Part shown: positions 17,453 to 25,958 of the stretch, one piece after another
Layout of the letters: the number at the start of each line of letters is the position of its first letter
Position numbering within the stretch: the first letter of the stretch is position 1
NCBI GenBank assembly: GCA_029983675.1
Contig: JASBYY010000002.1
Coordinates: 1 to 64,000 of the forward strand
Length of the DNA stretch: 64,000 bases
Source: Bacteroidales bacterium
GTDB lineage: Bacteria > Bacteroidota > Bacteroidia > Bacteroidales > F082
Reading direction: 5' to 3'
The notes under the pieces: generated by a model
Databases searched by the model: none
Seen by the model: the letters and a program-made list of their open reading frames with translations, nothing else
What the model was told of the DNA's origin: nothing
Made by a program: the position numbers and the translations under genes

Positions 17453-17902
17453 ATGAAATTGGCAGAAGCATTACAAGAACGTGCCGACCTGAGCACCAGA
17501 ATCGACCAGCTTAGGGCACGCCTGTCGGCCAACGCCACGGTGCAGGAAGGCGAAAAGCCCTCCGAAGACCCCATGGCGCTGCTGAAAGAATTGGACGAGT
17601 GTCTCAAAACACAGGAAAAACTGATTGCCGACATCAATCTTACCAACAGCAAAACAAAGGTCGAAGGCAAAACACTGACCGAGCTATTAGCCCAACGCGA
17701 CAGCCTTACGCTGAAGATCGCTTGCTACCGTAGCTTGCTGAACGATGCCAGCCTGCTTGCTCAACGCGCCACACGCACCGAAATCAAGATTATGAGTGCC
17801 GTGAATGTGCCCGATTTGCAAAAACAAGTCGATAAAATGAGCATGGAACTGCGCAAAGTAGATAATACCATACAAGAAACCAACTGGAACACCATGCTTT
17901 AA
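17453..17902 (+). CDS. DIP1984 family protein
   Basis: 149 residues, almost entirely helical, beginning MKLAEALQERADLSTRIDQL. The pattern (LAEAL-ERA-L, long charged helices, DLQKQVDKMSMELRKVDNTIQ near the end) matches the DIP1984 family, which contains septicolysin-like proteins. Function is not established; predicted cytosolic coiled-coil bundle with no signal peptide. It stands alone, with a 185-base gap to the dus gene upstream and a 377-base gap downstream. Confidence 0.75.
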   Translation: MKLAEALQERADLSTRIDQLRARLSANATVQEGEKPSEDPMALLKELDECLKTQEKLIADINLTNSKTKVEGKTLTELLAQRDSLTLKIACYRSLLNDASLLAQRATRTEIKIMSAVNVPDLQKQVDKMSMELRKVDNTIQETNWNTML

Positions 17903-18279
17903 CTCATCCATTCCAATGAAAGCAAACGGAAGCTGGTAGTCTGTTGGGCGAATGTCATCTCTGTGGCTGAGAATGAGACCACACGACCATTGCAGTTGTG
18001 CCGAGGCAGGCACGGGCCAAGCAGCCCATCATCGTAACGCCCATACAACGTACAATTGCACAGTGACAACGCACCGTCATTACCAGACATTGACACGGAC
18101 GAGGGCGGGTACGGGGGCACGCTTCCGTTTAACGGTAAAAGGCAGGGAATATGGGTGGAAAAGATGCTATCAACCTAAGTGAGAAATATTGAAAAGAACA
18201 GAGACAGCGAACTGAACTTTTTTATTATTTTTGCCATTCGATAATTGTTTTCTCATTCACTCAATTAAAAAGTCATTCT
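17903..18279. other. Intergenic region with possible minus-strand gene remnant
   Basis: From 17930 to 18180 the base composition is richer in GC than the flanks. Minus-strand translation gives broken, frame-shifting pieces (one ends VVSFSATEMTFAQQT, another contains IFFPPIFPAFYR) that resemble the C-terminal repeat region of Fibrobacter-type paralogous (FISUMP) surface proteins. No single intact frame exists. A plus-strand -10-like region near 18230 may serve the downstream lipoprotein. Treated as a decayed fragment, weakly supported. Confidence 0.3.
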
Positions 18280-18774
18280 ATGGTTAAAACAAACACATTG
18301 AAAGCAACAGCACTAATTTTAGCAGGCTTTTTCTTCTTTGCAAGCTGCAGCAGCACGACCCTCATCCAGTCAACGCCAAGTGGAGCCAAGGTTTATCTCA
18401 ACGAAGAAATGGTTGGCACCACGCCTTATCCGCATACCGATACACGAATAGTAGGTAGCACAACAATGCTCAGACTTGAAAAAGAAGGGTATGAAACACT
18501 TCACACCTCATTCTCGCGCGATGAAGCTGTTGATATTGGCGCCATTATCGGTGGTTGCTTTTTTTGGATACCTTTTCTTTGGACCATGAAATACAATCCG
18601 GTTCACAACTACGAACTTATCGAGAAGCAAAAGGGAACGGATGGTGCAAATAATGTCACCCCTTCCGTAAAATCGGCTACCGAACGGCTGAGGGAATTGA
18701 AACAATTGTTAGACGAAAAGCTTATCAGTCAAGAAGAATATGATGCCGCCAAGGCAAAGATCTTAGCTGAATGA
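18280..18774 (+). CDS. PEGA-domain lipoprotein with C-terminal SHOCT motif
   Basis: 164 residues. A type II signal peptide ends at FFFASC (lipobox Cys23). Residues 29-75 fit a PEGA domain (TPSGAKVYLNEEMVGTTPYP, then LRLEKEGYET), a small beta module common in cell-surface proteins. A hydrophobic segment at about 90-107 (IGAIIGGCFFWIPFLW) follows. The last 30 residues form a SHOCT helix pair (RLRELKQLLDEKLISQEEYD), often an oligomerisation motif. Function unknown; likely envelope-associated. Followed by a strong terminator. Confidence 0.8.
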   Translation: MVKTNTLKATALILAGFFFFASCSSTTLIQSTPSGAKVYLNEEMVGTTPYPHTDTRIVGSTTMLRLEKEGYETLHTSFSRDEAVDIGAIIGGCFFWIPFLWTMKYNPVHNYELIEKQKGTDGANNVTPSVKSATERLRELKQLLDEKLISQEEYDAAKAKILAE

Positions 18775-18804
18775 TTTTTTCCATTCCCCTATCGTATTAC
18801 CCAC

Positions 18805-18834
18805 AAAAAAACGGAGGCCGCGGCCTCCGTTTTT
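18805..18834. terminator. Bidirectional terminator between the PEGA lipoprotein and rocD
   Basis: ACGGAGGCCGCGGCCTCCGT is a perfect 20-base palindrome flanked by A and T runs, between two convergent genes. Confidence 0.85.
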
Positions 18835-18853
18835 CATTTCAAGTACACCTACA

Positions 18854-20086
18854 TCATTCAAACGACATCAACGCTTCCTTGATGATCTTGATGGCATCGC
18901 GCAATTCTTCTTCGGTGATGACCATAGGCGGTGCAAAACGGATGATGTGACGGTGGGTGGGTTTGGCCAGCAAGCCCAAGTCGCGCATCTTCAGGCAGAC
19001 GTCCCAAGCCTCTTTGCCATCTTTTGGCTTGATGATCACGGCATTCAGCAAGCCTTTGCCGCGCACTTTCTCAATCATCGACGACTTGACCTTTGAGATC
19101 TCCTCGCGGAAAATCTTACCAAGGTATTCGGCTTTTTCCATCAGGTTTTCTTCTTTGATCACTTCAAGTGCCGCAATGCTGACACGGGCGGCAATGGGAT
19201 TGCCTCCAAAGGTCGATCCATGTTCTCCTGGCTTGATATTCAGCATGATAGAATCATCAGCCAACACTGCTGAGACTGGCACCACGCCGCCGCCAAGCGC
19301 TTTGCCAAGGATGAGGATGTCGGGACGCACGCCTTCGTGGTCACAAGCGAGCAGCTTGCCGGTACGGCCTATGCCGCACTGCACTTCGTCCGCCATGAAC
19401 AACACGTTGTATTTCTTACAGATGCCGTAGCATTTCTTCAGATAGCCTTCATCGGGGACATACACGCCCGCCTCTCCCTGAATGGGCTCCAACAGGAAAC
19501 CTGCGATTTTCTTTCCGTGCTCGGCAAGCACTTTTTCGAGGGCTTCGGGGTCGTTGTAAGGAATGCGAATAAAACCGGGGGTCAACGGACCATAGTTGGC
19601 ATACGAGTCGGGATCGTTGCTCATGGTGATGATGGTGATGGTGCGACCGTGGAAATTGCCTTCGCAGCACACGATGGTCACCTCGTCATTCGGGATGCCC
19701 TTGTTGACTACGCCCCAACGACGTGCGAGTTTCAAAGCGGTTTCATCAGCTTCGGCGCCGCTATTCATGGGCAATACCTTTTCATATCCAAAATACTCCG
19801 TTACATATTTTTCCCAAACACCCAGTGCATCGTTGTAGAAAGCACGCGAACTCAACGTGAGGCGTTCGGCCTGTTCGGTCAAGGCCTTGATAATCTTCGG
19901 GTGACAGTGTCCTTGGTTGACTGCCGAATACGCCGACAAGAAATCATAGTATTCTTTTCCTTCCACGTCCCAAACCTTGGTGCCTTTTCCTTTGGCCAAG
20001 ACAACCGGCAACGGGTGATAGTTGTGTGCTCCATACTTTGCTTCGAGATCGATAGCTTGCTGAGAAGATGTGATTTTTTCAATCAT
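18854..20086 (-). CDS. rocD: Ornithine--oxo-acid aminotransferase
   Basis: 410 residues, class III PLP aminotransferase that converts ornithine and 2-oxoglutarate to glutamate semialdehyde and glutamate, linking arginine catabolism to proline and glutamate. Motifs: NSGAEADETALKLAR, FHGRTITIITMSNDP, LLEPIQGEAGV, FMADEVQCGIGRTG (Asp and Glu that position PLP), and LGKALGGG with the Schiff-base lysine. Length matches the ornithine aminotransferase subgroup and HEGVRPDILILGKAL is typical. The start at 20086 (MIEKITSSQQ) is preferred over an in-frame ATG at 20131. A -7 match TACCTTTG lies at 20141-20134 minus. Acetylornithine aminotransferase is the alternative but is usually shorter at the N-terminus. 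Confidence 0.88.
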   Translation of the reverse strand: MIEKITSSQQAIDLEAKYGAHNYHPLPVVLAKGKGTKVWDVEGKEYYDFLSAYSAVNQGHCHPKIIKALTEQAERLTLSSRAFYNDALGVWEKYVTEYFGYEKVLPMNSGAEADETALKLARRWGVVNKGIPNDEVTIVCCEGNFHGRTITIITMSNDPDSYANYGPLTPGFIRIPYNDPEALEKVLAEHGKKIAGFLLEPIQGEAGVYVPDEGYLKKCYGICKKYNVLFMADEVQCGIGRTGKLLACDHEGVRPDILILGKALGGGVVPVSAVLADDSIMLNIKPGEHGSTFGGNPIAARVSIAALEVIKEENLMEKAEYLGKIFREEISKVKSSMIEKVRGKGLLNAVIIKPKDGKEAWDVCLKMRDLGLLAKPTHRHIIRFAPPMVITEEELRDAIKIIKEALMSFE

Positions 20087-20221
20087 GATGTTAATTATTA
20101 AGGGTTTAAAATGACAATTAGATTTTAACATCGCAAAGGTAACTTTTTATTTTGAATCGGTATTCCAACAAATACAACAATTCCAATAAAAAACTCAAGA
20201 ATATTTGCTATCCGATGAAAC

Positions 20222-21619
20222 TCAACGCTTTCTGACCAAAGAACGGAACAGCATGAATAATAAAAGGCAAATCAGGCCGCCTAGCAAAGCGTGAAAAATC
20301 AGTTGTCCATGGCGAAACCGGACGTCCTTGTCGGCAAGTTCCTGTTCGTATTGTTCCTCGCGGAGTGAAAGCTGGCTAACCCTTCCGTCAAGGTCGCAGT
20401 TTATATTCGCCAGAATATTGTTTTCATGCAGCAGCTTGTCGTAATCGCCGATCAAGCCCGAGAGTTCATCCTCCATGTCGGCAAAACGTCCAAGATGCGC
20501 ATAATCCAAAATGAGACACTGTATCACCATGGAACGATACACCTTGATGCCATACTGTTCCCCGATTTCAAGGCAACGGTGAAGGTAACGGATGGACGTG
20601 TCGTAATCGCCGGTTTTGCAACAGGCGATGCCAAGACTTGTCAATGCAGACAACTGCCCATTTCCATAATCAATATCCTGCGCCATTTGCAAAGCCTCCT
20701 CATACTGTCCGATAGCCCGTTTCACATCGCCTTGCGCCAAATACACATGGCCCATTTCAATCAAAGTTTCCGTCAGGGTGTTTTTGTCGTCGCTCATCTC
20801 ACAGTATTGTTTCGACTTCTCCAACCAGTACAATGCGGAATCATAGTCGATCACATTGTTGGCGCAGATGGTACCGAGATTCTGATACACATTTGCCAGT
20901 GCGGCATCGTCGCCATAATACTCAAGGACTTGCTTGGCTTGCAGCAGCAAGCGGCGGGCTTCGTCAAACTCATTCCACTTGTAACGGATATTGCCTATGT
21001 TATTGTCGCAATGCGCCATCGACAACGTATCGCCGAAAGCTTCGTAAATGCGGCGCGCTCTCGTGAAATATTCAAAAGCCATTTCGGCCTCGCCCTGCTG
21101 GAAATACAAGAAGGCTATGTTATTGGTCACATCGGCGCAATTGATGGTGTCGCCCAACTTCTCCGAAAACCTCATATCCATTAAATAGGTGTTCAAAGCC
21201 GCATCCATCTGCCCCATAAACAGTTCTGTACGACCTAAATAGTTCAAGGCATCTACAAGCAAGTCGGTAGGTGCGACGGTATCCTGAAGCCGAATCGACT
21301 GTAAAAAGCTGTCTTTGGCCAAATCAAGGTCATAATGGTACATGTAGCGCAAGCCCATCTTCCATAAGGCGCGGGCTTCCAAGAGGCGGTCGCCAAGGTG
21401 GTTGGCCTCACTAATAGCTTGCTCTCCCGTTGCAATGCATTCATCGAAAGAAACGGAGAAGAAAGCCCGTGAAAGCTCTATCAGTGTCTCTACACGCTCG
21501 GCTCCACTCTGTCCGTCCATGGCTTGTTTCAGACTATCAATCCGCTGCAGGTCGTCCTGCGCAAACAGCACACCAAAACCTGAAAACAGAAAAACAAGTA
21601 TAAAAAAACGTTGCCGCAT
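20222..21619 (-). CDS. TPR-repeat sensor-like membrane protein lacking an output domain
   Basis: 465 residues: signal peptide (MRQRFFILVFLFSGFGVLFAQ split as basic start plus hydrophobic core), tetratricopeptide repeats over about 40-390, a coiled-coil (about 395-430), one transmembrane segment (about 440-458, ALLGGLICLLLFMLF), then only RSLVRKR before the stop. This is the periplasmic-TPR/coiled-coil/TM layout of Bacteroidetes TPR histidine kinases and LuxR-type regulators, but with no kinase, receiver or DNA-binding domain. It may be a truncated sensor or a genuine membrane-anchored TPR scaffold. The region between it and rocD contains no leftover output-domain coding. Confidence 0.7.
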   Translation of the reverse strand: MRQRFFILVFLFSGFGVLFAQDDLQRIDSLKQAMDGQSGAERVETLIELSRAFFSVSFDECIATGEQAISEANHLGDRLLEARALWKMGLRYMYHYDLDLAKDSFLQSIRLQDTVAPTDLLVDALNYLGRTELFMGQMDAALNTYLMDMRFSEKLGDTINCADVTNNIAFLYFQQGEAEMAFEYFTRARRIYEAFGDTLSMAHCDNNIGNIRYKWNEFDEARRLLLQAKQVLEYYGDDAALANVYQNLGTICANNVIDYDSALYWLEKSKQYCEMSDDKNTLTETLIEMGHVYLAQGDVKRAIGQYEEALQMAQDIDYGNGQLSALTSLGIACCKTGDYDTSIRYLHRCLEIGEQYGIKVYRSMVIQCLILDYAHLGRFADMEDELSGLIGDYDKLLHENNILANINCDLDGRVSQLSLREEQYEQELADKDVRFRHGQLIFHALLGGLICLLLFMLFRSLVRKR

Positions 21620-21694
21620 TTGACCATCATTTTCACAGCAAAAATAAGATTTTTAATCGTTATTCGCGTGATTTGATAGGCAGAATGATATTTC

Positions 21695-21852
21695 CGCACG
21701 CAGAATGCGCAGAAATCGCAGAAGGGGCTTCGCTTTTGTCGTAGAATAAAAATCCCCTGATTCTGCGGATTCTGCGTATGCTGTGTGATGCATTTTCTTT
21801 GTAGAAAAACAACTCCATGGTTATTCACATGCTGCGTGATGCATTTTTTCAT
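21695..21852. repeat. Dispersed intergenic palindromic repeat, copy A
   Basis: Starts CACGCAGAATGCGCAGAA and has a matching inverted arm TTCTGCGGATTCTGCGT about 50 bases on; the centre contains GGCTTCGCTTTTGTCGTAGAA. A tail CTGTGTGATGCATTTT is repeated as CTGCGTGATGCATTTT about 50 bases later. Related copies lie at 28790-28863 and 44414-44470. All sit just past the 3' end of a minus-strand gene. Confidence 0.7.
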
Positions 21853-21933
21853 GGAAGAGGAAAACCGCATTCGGGTCGGCCATTCTTGTTGCTTATCAAA
21901 AAACAGCGGTTCAACCAACTGCAAGTAAAGGAA

Positions 21934-24273
21934 TCAAAACCACACCTTGTACGAGACAGACGGGATGACAGGGAAGAAACAGCGTTGCCATAGCTGGGGC
22001 GGGTCATCGGGATACTGTCCCCAGCTAAGCGGATCGCCTTTCTTGTCGCCGTAATAATAATAGTACGGATTTTGCCTGCAATAGATGTTGTACAGCGAGA
22101 AAGTCCATTCCGCCCTGCGACCTTTCTCGGTGGTGGTTTTCCATTTTGCCGCCACATCAAGACGGTGGTAGCTCCTCATGCGCTGACTGTTACGTTCTCC
22201 ATAGATGAAGGATTCTGTCATCGTCACCTCTCCTTCCTGAGAAAAGGACGGGACATACTGCACACCGATAACAGGGGTGAAAGGTAATCCCGAATGGAAG
22301 GTCCACAAAGCACCGAAAGACCATCGTTCCGTCAACATGTAATTCACATTCAGGTTGATGGAGTGCGGGCGGTCGTATTCAAATACATATTCCTTGCCTT
22401 GGTTGATGTGTTGGAACTGCCGTGTGGTGTGAGCATAAGTATAGCCGGCATAGCCGTTCAAACGTCCGAAATTCAGCTTGGCCATCATCTCGATGCCGTA
22501 GGATTTTCCTTTGCCTCCGGTCTCCACCTTATTGCGCCAGTCTGGGTCGCCGATAAGAGAGCCAATACCTTCGCGGTAGGCGACCAAATCGCGGAGCTGC
22601 TTATAGTATGCATCAACTTCAATACCGACATGACCGGCCATAAAGTCGCGTTGCCAGCCAATGGAGGCTTGGTCGGAACAAGCAGGCTTGATGCGTTGTT
22701 CGGCAGGCACCCACACCTCGTTGTTGATGGAACCCGGTGTCATCATCAGGTGGGCGTTTTGGGTAACACGCATGGCGGTAAAGTTGAGTAGGCTCTCGCC
22801 GATGCGGAAGTTGAAATTCAACCTCGGTTCCAAAGCAATATTTCGGTACGAACCGTTGAAATAGCTATTGAGCCTCAATCCAATAGAGCCATAAGCCAAA
22901 GTGCCGAGTTTCAGATTGTTGTCAAAATATAAGGCATTGTCGAAAACCCCTGACACATCTGGGACAGAAGGCTTGGCATAGCTGCTGACAAAGTGGTTGG
23001 GGCGATAGTTAAGATAGGAGGCATGAAGTCCGTATTCCAAGGTCCAGAAAGCGTTAAGGAAGAGTTTCCAGTCGGAGCGCATCGAGAGGTCGCCGACCCG
23101 CGAAGATGCCTTGACAAAGAAATCGACGGTGTCCATGCTGTTGCGCATATAGGCCTTGGACAGATTCTTGAGACGGTATTGGGCGAACGACAAGGTGTTG
23201 GCTGCAAATAGCTTGGCACTGACGGCGCTGTTCCATTGCGCGGAAACAAGTCGGTTGCCCCAGATATTGCCGATGCTGTTGCGCTCGATGTCGCCTTTCT
23301 CCCTCTTGTTTTTCCAGATGCGCATGTAGTCGTCACCTTCGTAGAGGTTGAAAGCGAAACTGTTCTTGGCATCGGGCGACCAAGTGTATTTGGCATTGAT
23401 GTCGTGGAATCCGTATATGACATGGTGCTCTTGCGCATCCGACTCGATGGCGATTTCGCTGGCGGCATACAACAGCAGCTCGGTGAGGGTTTTCCTTCCG
23501 GTGATGATGAAGCTGGAGCTGTCCAATCCGCCGGGGCCTTCCAAGGCAAAGGCGACATCGGTGATGCCGGCACTCAGGCTGCCTTTAACCCGCGAAGGGT
23601 CGCCTTTTTTGGCAGTAAGGTCAACGATAGAAGACAGCTTGCCGCCAAAACGGGCGGGGAAGCCGCCTTTGTAGATGTCCATGCTGTTGATCATCTCGGA
23701 ATTGAACACCGACATGAAACCTCCGATATGGTTCACGTAAATAAGCGGCACATTGTCCAAGAGGTAGAGGTTTTCGCCGGGGTTGCCGCCACGCACCAAC
23801 ATAAGGCTCGATCCCTCGGTAAGCGGCTCAATGCCGGGCAGTTGCTGGGCCGCCTTGATAATATCGGGGCGACTGCCCAAGGTGGGCAGCTGGTCAATGT
23901 TCTTGGCACTCAGCGTCAAGGTGTTGAAAAGCTGGCGTTCCATCCGTTTGGCACTCACCTCGACGGTTTGCAAAGTCTCCGACAAAGGACGCAAACGGAT
24001 GCTGATGGGATGGTCTCCCACACGCTCCACCTTAAAGCACGTGTCGGCATAGCCGATGCATGACAGGCACAAATGGACCGGCAAATCCGCACTGAGATTG
24101 AAGTAGCCTTTTGCATCGGTGGAAGTGCCATGCGAACGGTCGTGCAAATACACATTGACCCCAATAACATGTTCGCCGCTATGGGCGTCGTTTACAAAAC
24201 CGGAGATATGAGCTTGTTGCGCACGAATGGCGAGGCAGGTCGTCAGGCACAGAAAAAGAATGGCTTTTTTCAT
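21934..24273 (-). CDS. TonB-dependent receptor with carboxypeptidase-like N-terminal domain
   Basis: 779 residues. A signal peptide ends near AIRAQ. Residues 24-105 fit a CarboxypepD_reg-like domain (ISGFVNDAHSGEHVIGVNVYL). A plug domain covers about 120-230 (PTLGSRPDIIKAAQQLPGIE, then MLVRGGNPGENLYLLDNVP), followed by a 22-strand type barrel to the C-terminal VSYKVWF with terminal aromatic. It is not a SusC-length protein and has no SusD partner. It is translationally coupled to the upstream DUF4249 lipoprotein: that stop overlaps an ATG at 24282, three codons before the signal-peptide ATG at 24273. Substrate is unknown; TonB energised uptake across the outer membrane is expected. Confidence 0.9.
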   Translation of the reverse strand: MKKAILFLCLTTCLAIRAQQAHISGFVNDAHSGEHVIGVNVYLHDRSHGTSTDAKGYFNLSADLPVHLCLSCIGYADTCFKVERVGDHPISIRLRPLSETLQTVEVSAKRMERQLFNTLTLSAKNIDQLPTLGSRPDIIKAAQQLPGIEPLTEGSSLMLVRGGNPGENLYLLDNVPLIYVNHIGGFMSVFNSEMINSMDIYKGGFPARFGGKLSSIVDLTAKKGDPSRVKGSLSAGITDVAFALEGPGGLDSSSFIITGRKTLTELLLYAASEIAIESDAQEHHVIYGFHDINAKYTWSPDAKNSFAFNLYEGDDYMRIWKNKREKGDIERNSIGNIWGNRLVSAQWNSAVSAKLFAANTLSFAQYRLKNLSKAYMRNSMDTVDFFVKASSRVGDLSMRSDWKLFLNAFWTLEYGLHASYLNYRPNHFVSSYAKPSVPDVSGVFDNALYFDNNLKLGTLAYGSIGLRLNSYFNGSYRNIALEPRLNFNFRIGESLLNFTAMRVTQNAHLMMTPGSINNEVWVPAEQRIKPACSDQASIGWQRDFMAGHVGIEVDAYYKQLRDLVAYREGIGSLIGDPDWRNKVETGGKGKSYGIEMMAKLNFGRLNGYAGYTYAHTTRQFQHINQGKEYVFEYDRPHSINLNVNYMLTERWSFGALWTFHSGLPFTPVIGVQYVPSFSQEGEVTMTESFIYGERNSQRMRSYHRLDVAAKWKTTTEKGRRAEWTFSLYNIYCRQNPYYYYYGDKKGDPLSWGQYPDDPPQLWQRCFFPVIPSVSYKVWF

Positions 24274-24278
24274 GGGAT

Positions 24279-25223
24279 TCATTGGGGATTGATAAATACC
24301 GTGTCGCAGGCCAGGGGCGCAATGGCGGCAAAAAGTCCTTTTCCATTCTCGACGTTGCCGTAAAGGTTGAGCGGGGTAATGACACCGAGAAAAAGATTGG
24401 CGTGGGCATCGGGGGCATAGAAACTTTCTTGGCTTTTCAGGTACCGGAAGCAGGATTCGGAAAGACCGTGTATGTTGACTACCACATAGCCCGACCGAGC
24501 AAAGGTGGCTCCGGAATGCTGTCCTCCGTGGCCGTGAGAATTGAATGAGGTGTTGACTTTAAGCGTATAAGTCGTGTCCCTGATGATTTCGTTGCTGAAA
24601 AGCAGACGGCCGGAGCCTTCATTGAGCAGGACAGGATCGTCCGTGTTGATGGATCCATTCGTGGTACCTTGTACTGCCGAATGGCCGGTAGTATCCCCGT
24701 TTTGGATATAGTAGGTCTGAAAAGAGGCCGCAATGTTGGCATCGTAGTACAAGCGTTGGTTGGGGTTTGTTTTAAAAGAGAGGAGGATGGCCGGACATGC
24801 GTTGCCATCTTCGTCAACGGTGGCGTTTTCCATGATTTCCACATGGGTTACCACGGGCTTTTCGGGCACTGTGGTCTGGGCAAAAAGCGTGTCGTAGCCC
24901 GGAAGAACAACTTTGCAGGCGTATTCGTGGCCGGCTTGTGCCATAGTTTCGCCTTGGTAAAGACCGCTTTCGGCATCGAAATGCAAGTTCTCGGCGAACT
25001 GTCCGTCCACAAAAAGCAGCACTTCGGCATCCTTGCAAACGGCAGGATGCACCGATTCCAAGCCTTGCGCCATCGATACCTGCACCCATACGGGCCGGCT
25101 TTCCGACAGCACGGCGTTCAAGGTGGGAACAGGTTCAAAATCGGGATGCTCATAGTTGCCGACCGGCTTGCGGCAGCCACTAAGGACAAGCACTGCGAAA
25201 AGAAGAATGGATGCTTTTTTCAT
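24279..25223 (-). CDS. DUF4249 lipoprotein partner of the TonB receptor
   Basis: 314 residues. Type II signal peptide with lipobox LVLSGC (Cys17). The body (PTLNAVLSESRPVWVQVSMA, LLFVDGQFAENL, GHEYACKVVLPGYDTLFAQ) matches the DUF4249 family, which is nearly always encoded next to a carboxypeptidase-regulatory-like TonB receptor in Bacteroidetes. It is a probable surface-exposed accessory lipoprotein of the receptor, possibly a substrate-binding or lid component by analogy with SusD; that role is inference. A start at 25277 is in frame but 25223 places the signal peptide at the N-terminus. Confidence 0.82.
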   Translation of the reverse strand: MKKASILLFAVLVLSGCRKPVGNYEHPDFEPVPTLNAVLSESRPVWVQVSMAQGLESVHPAVCKDAEVLLFVDGQFAENLHFDAESGLYQGETMAQAGHEYACKVVLPGYDTLFAQTTVPEKPVVTHVEIMENATVDEDGNACPAILLSFKTNPNQRLYYDANIAASFQTYYIQNGDTTGHSAVQGTTNGSINTDDPVLLNEGSGRLLFSNEIIRDTTYTLKVNTSFNSHGHGGQHSGATFARSGYVVVNIHGLSESCFRYLKSQESFYAPDAHANLFLGVITPLNLYGNVENGKGLFAAIAPLACDTVFINPQ

Positions 25224-25255
25224 GGATTGAAAGATATATTTCAAGGATTTAAGAC

Positions 25256-25293
25256 CATGACCGGCTTTTTTTGACAATCAAAACCGGTCATGG
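25256..25293. promoter_or_regulatory. Perfect inverted repeat upstream of the DUF4249-TonB operon
   Basis: CATGACCGG at 25256-25264 and CCGGTCATG at 25285-25293 are exact inverted copies around about 20 bases. It lies 32 bases upstream of the DUF4249 start. It may be a leader hairpin or operator, or the end of the upstream transcription unit; there is no T run on the minus strand after it, which argues against a simple terminator. Confidence 0.5.
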
Positions 25294-25303
25294 TCGTTAG
25301 TCA

Positions 25304-25372
25304 TCATTTTGTGTTCTGCCACTTCTTGGGTCCGCCAAAGCGAAAGTCCAAGCTGCAACTTTCTCGCGCAAG
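25304..25372 (-). pseudogene. 3' remnant of an outer-membrane-protein gene of the 27-kb type
   Basis: Directly downstream of the stop of the 25380-25958 gene, the minus strand encodes LDFRFGGPKKWQNTK and a stop. This matches the C-terminus of the 27039-27623 gene (IQIRFGGPKKWRNTRQ), and the DNA agrees at nearly every position over about 33 bases (25309-25341 versus 27047-27079). There is no start codon or 5' part. It appears to be the leftover end of a further copy, replaced by the present neighbour. Confidence 0.75.
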
Positions 25373-25379
25373 GGGCTGA

Positions 25380-25958
25380 CTAAAACCGGCATGACATTCC
25401 TATGCTGTAGGTCTTTGTGAAGCATTTGCTTGTGCTGTATTCCAAGAAAACGCTTACTCTTTTATGGTTGAAAAAACTGATGCCTGCACCCGGTGAAAAA
25501 TAGGAATACCATCTGTTCTCGTTGTTTGCATTAGAGTAGATCTTCTCTGAAACATTGGAAACAAACCGGTAGTTTATGCCGCCTCTGAAAAACCCATAAA
25601 CATCCACAAATGTCGGTTTTTTGTAGAACATTCCTATGGGATGGAGTTTCAGATTCAACCCTATTCCAGTCATGTTGAGCCAAAACCCTTCGTAGCCCTT
25701 CATTGAGTACATGAAGTAGCCACCTGCCTCTAACCATGGAAACAGCTGCCGGTCATATTCCATCGTGTGCGACCAGAAATTCTTTTTCCAATGATTGTCA
25801 GTGAAATCCTGCTCATAATAGCTGTATATATGGCTATAGCCCAACGAATAAGCCACCTTGTTTACGTTGATTTTATCAGCTTGTAGAGAGGCTTCCTGGG
25901 CCTGTATATCTGATAAGCCAATACAGACAAGCAGTAAAATAAAAATGCAATTTCTCAT
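25380..25958 (-). CDS. Small outer-membrane beta-barrel protein, copy 1 of a paired unit
   Basis: 192 residues: signal peptide (MRNCIFILLLVCIGLSDIQA), then amphipathic strands rich in Tyr, Phe and Gly, ending ...YSIGMSCRF with a terminal Phe, as in small outer-membrane barrels. It shares layout with the 27039-27623 protein (LEAGAY/LEAGGYF segment, DVYGFFRGGINY versus DLYGIGRLGVS) but is strongly diverged. Its ATG overlaps the stop of the upstream lipoprotein by four bases, so the two are co-translated. Its stop is immediately followed by the remnant of a related gene's 3' end. Function unknown. Confidence 0.65.
   Translation of the reverse strand: MRNCIFILLLVCIGLSDIQAQEASLQADKINVNKVAYSLGYSHIYSYYEQDFTDNHWKKNFWSHTMEYDRQLFPWLEAGGYFMYSMKGYEGFWLNMTGIGLNLKLHPIGMFYKKPTFVDVYGFFRGGINYRFVSNVSEKIYSNANNENRWYSYFSPGAGISFFNHKRVSVFLEYSTSKCFTKTYSIGMSCRF

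Noticed and set aside
19337..20101. A 254-codon plus-strand open frame
   Set aside because: Antisense to the clearly identified ornithine aminotransferase gene; no domain pattern.
23236..24063. A 275-codon plus-strand open frame
   Set aside because: Antisense to the TonB receptor plug region and with no recognisable motif.
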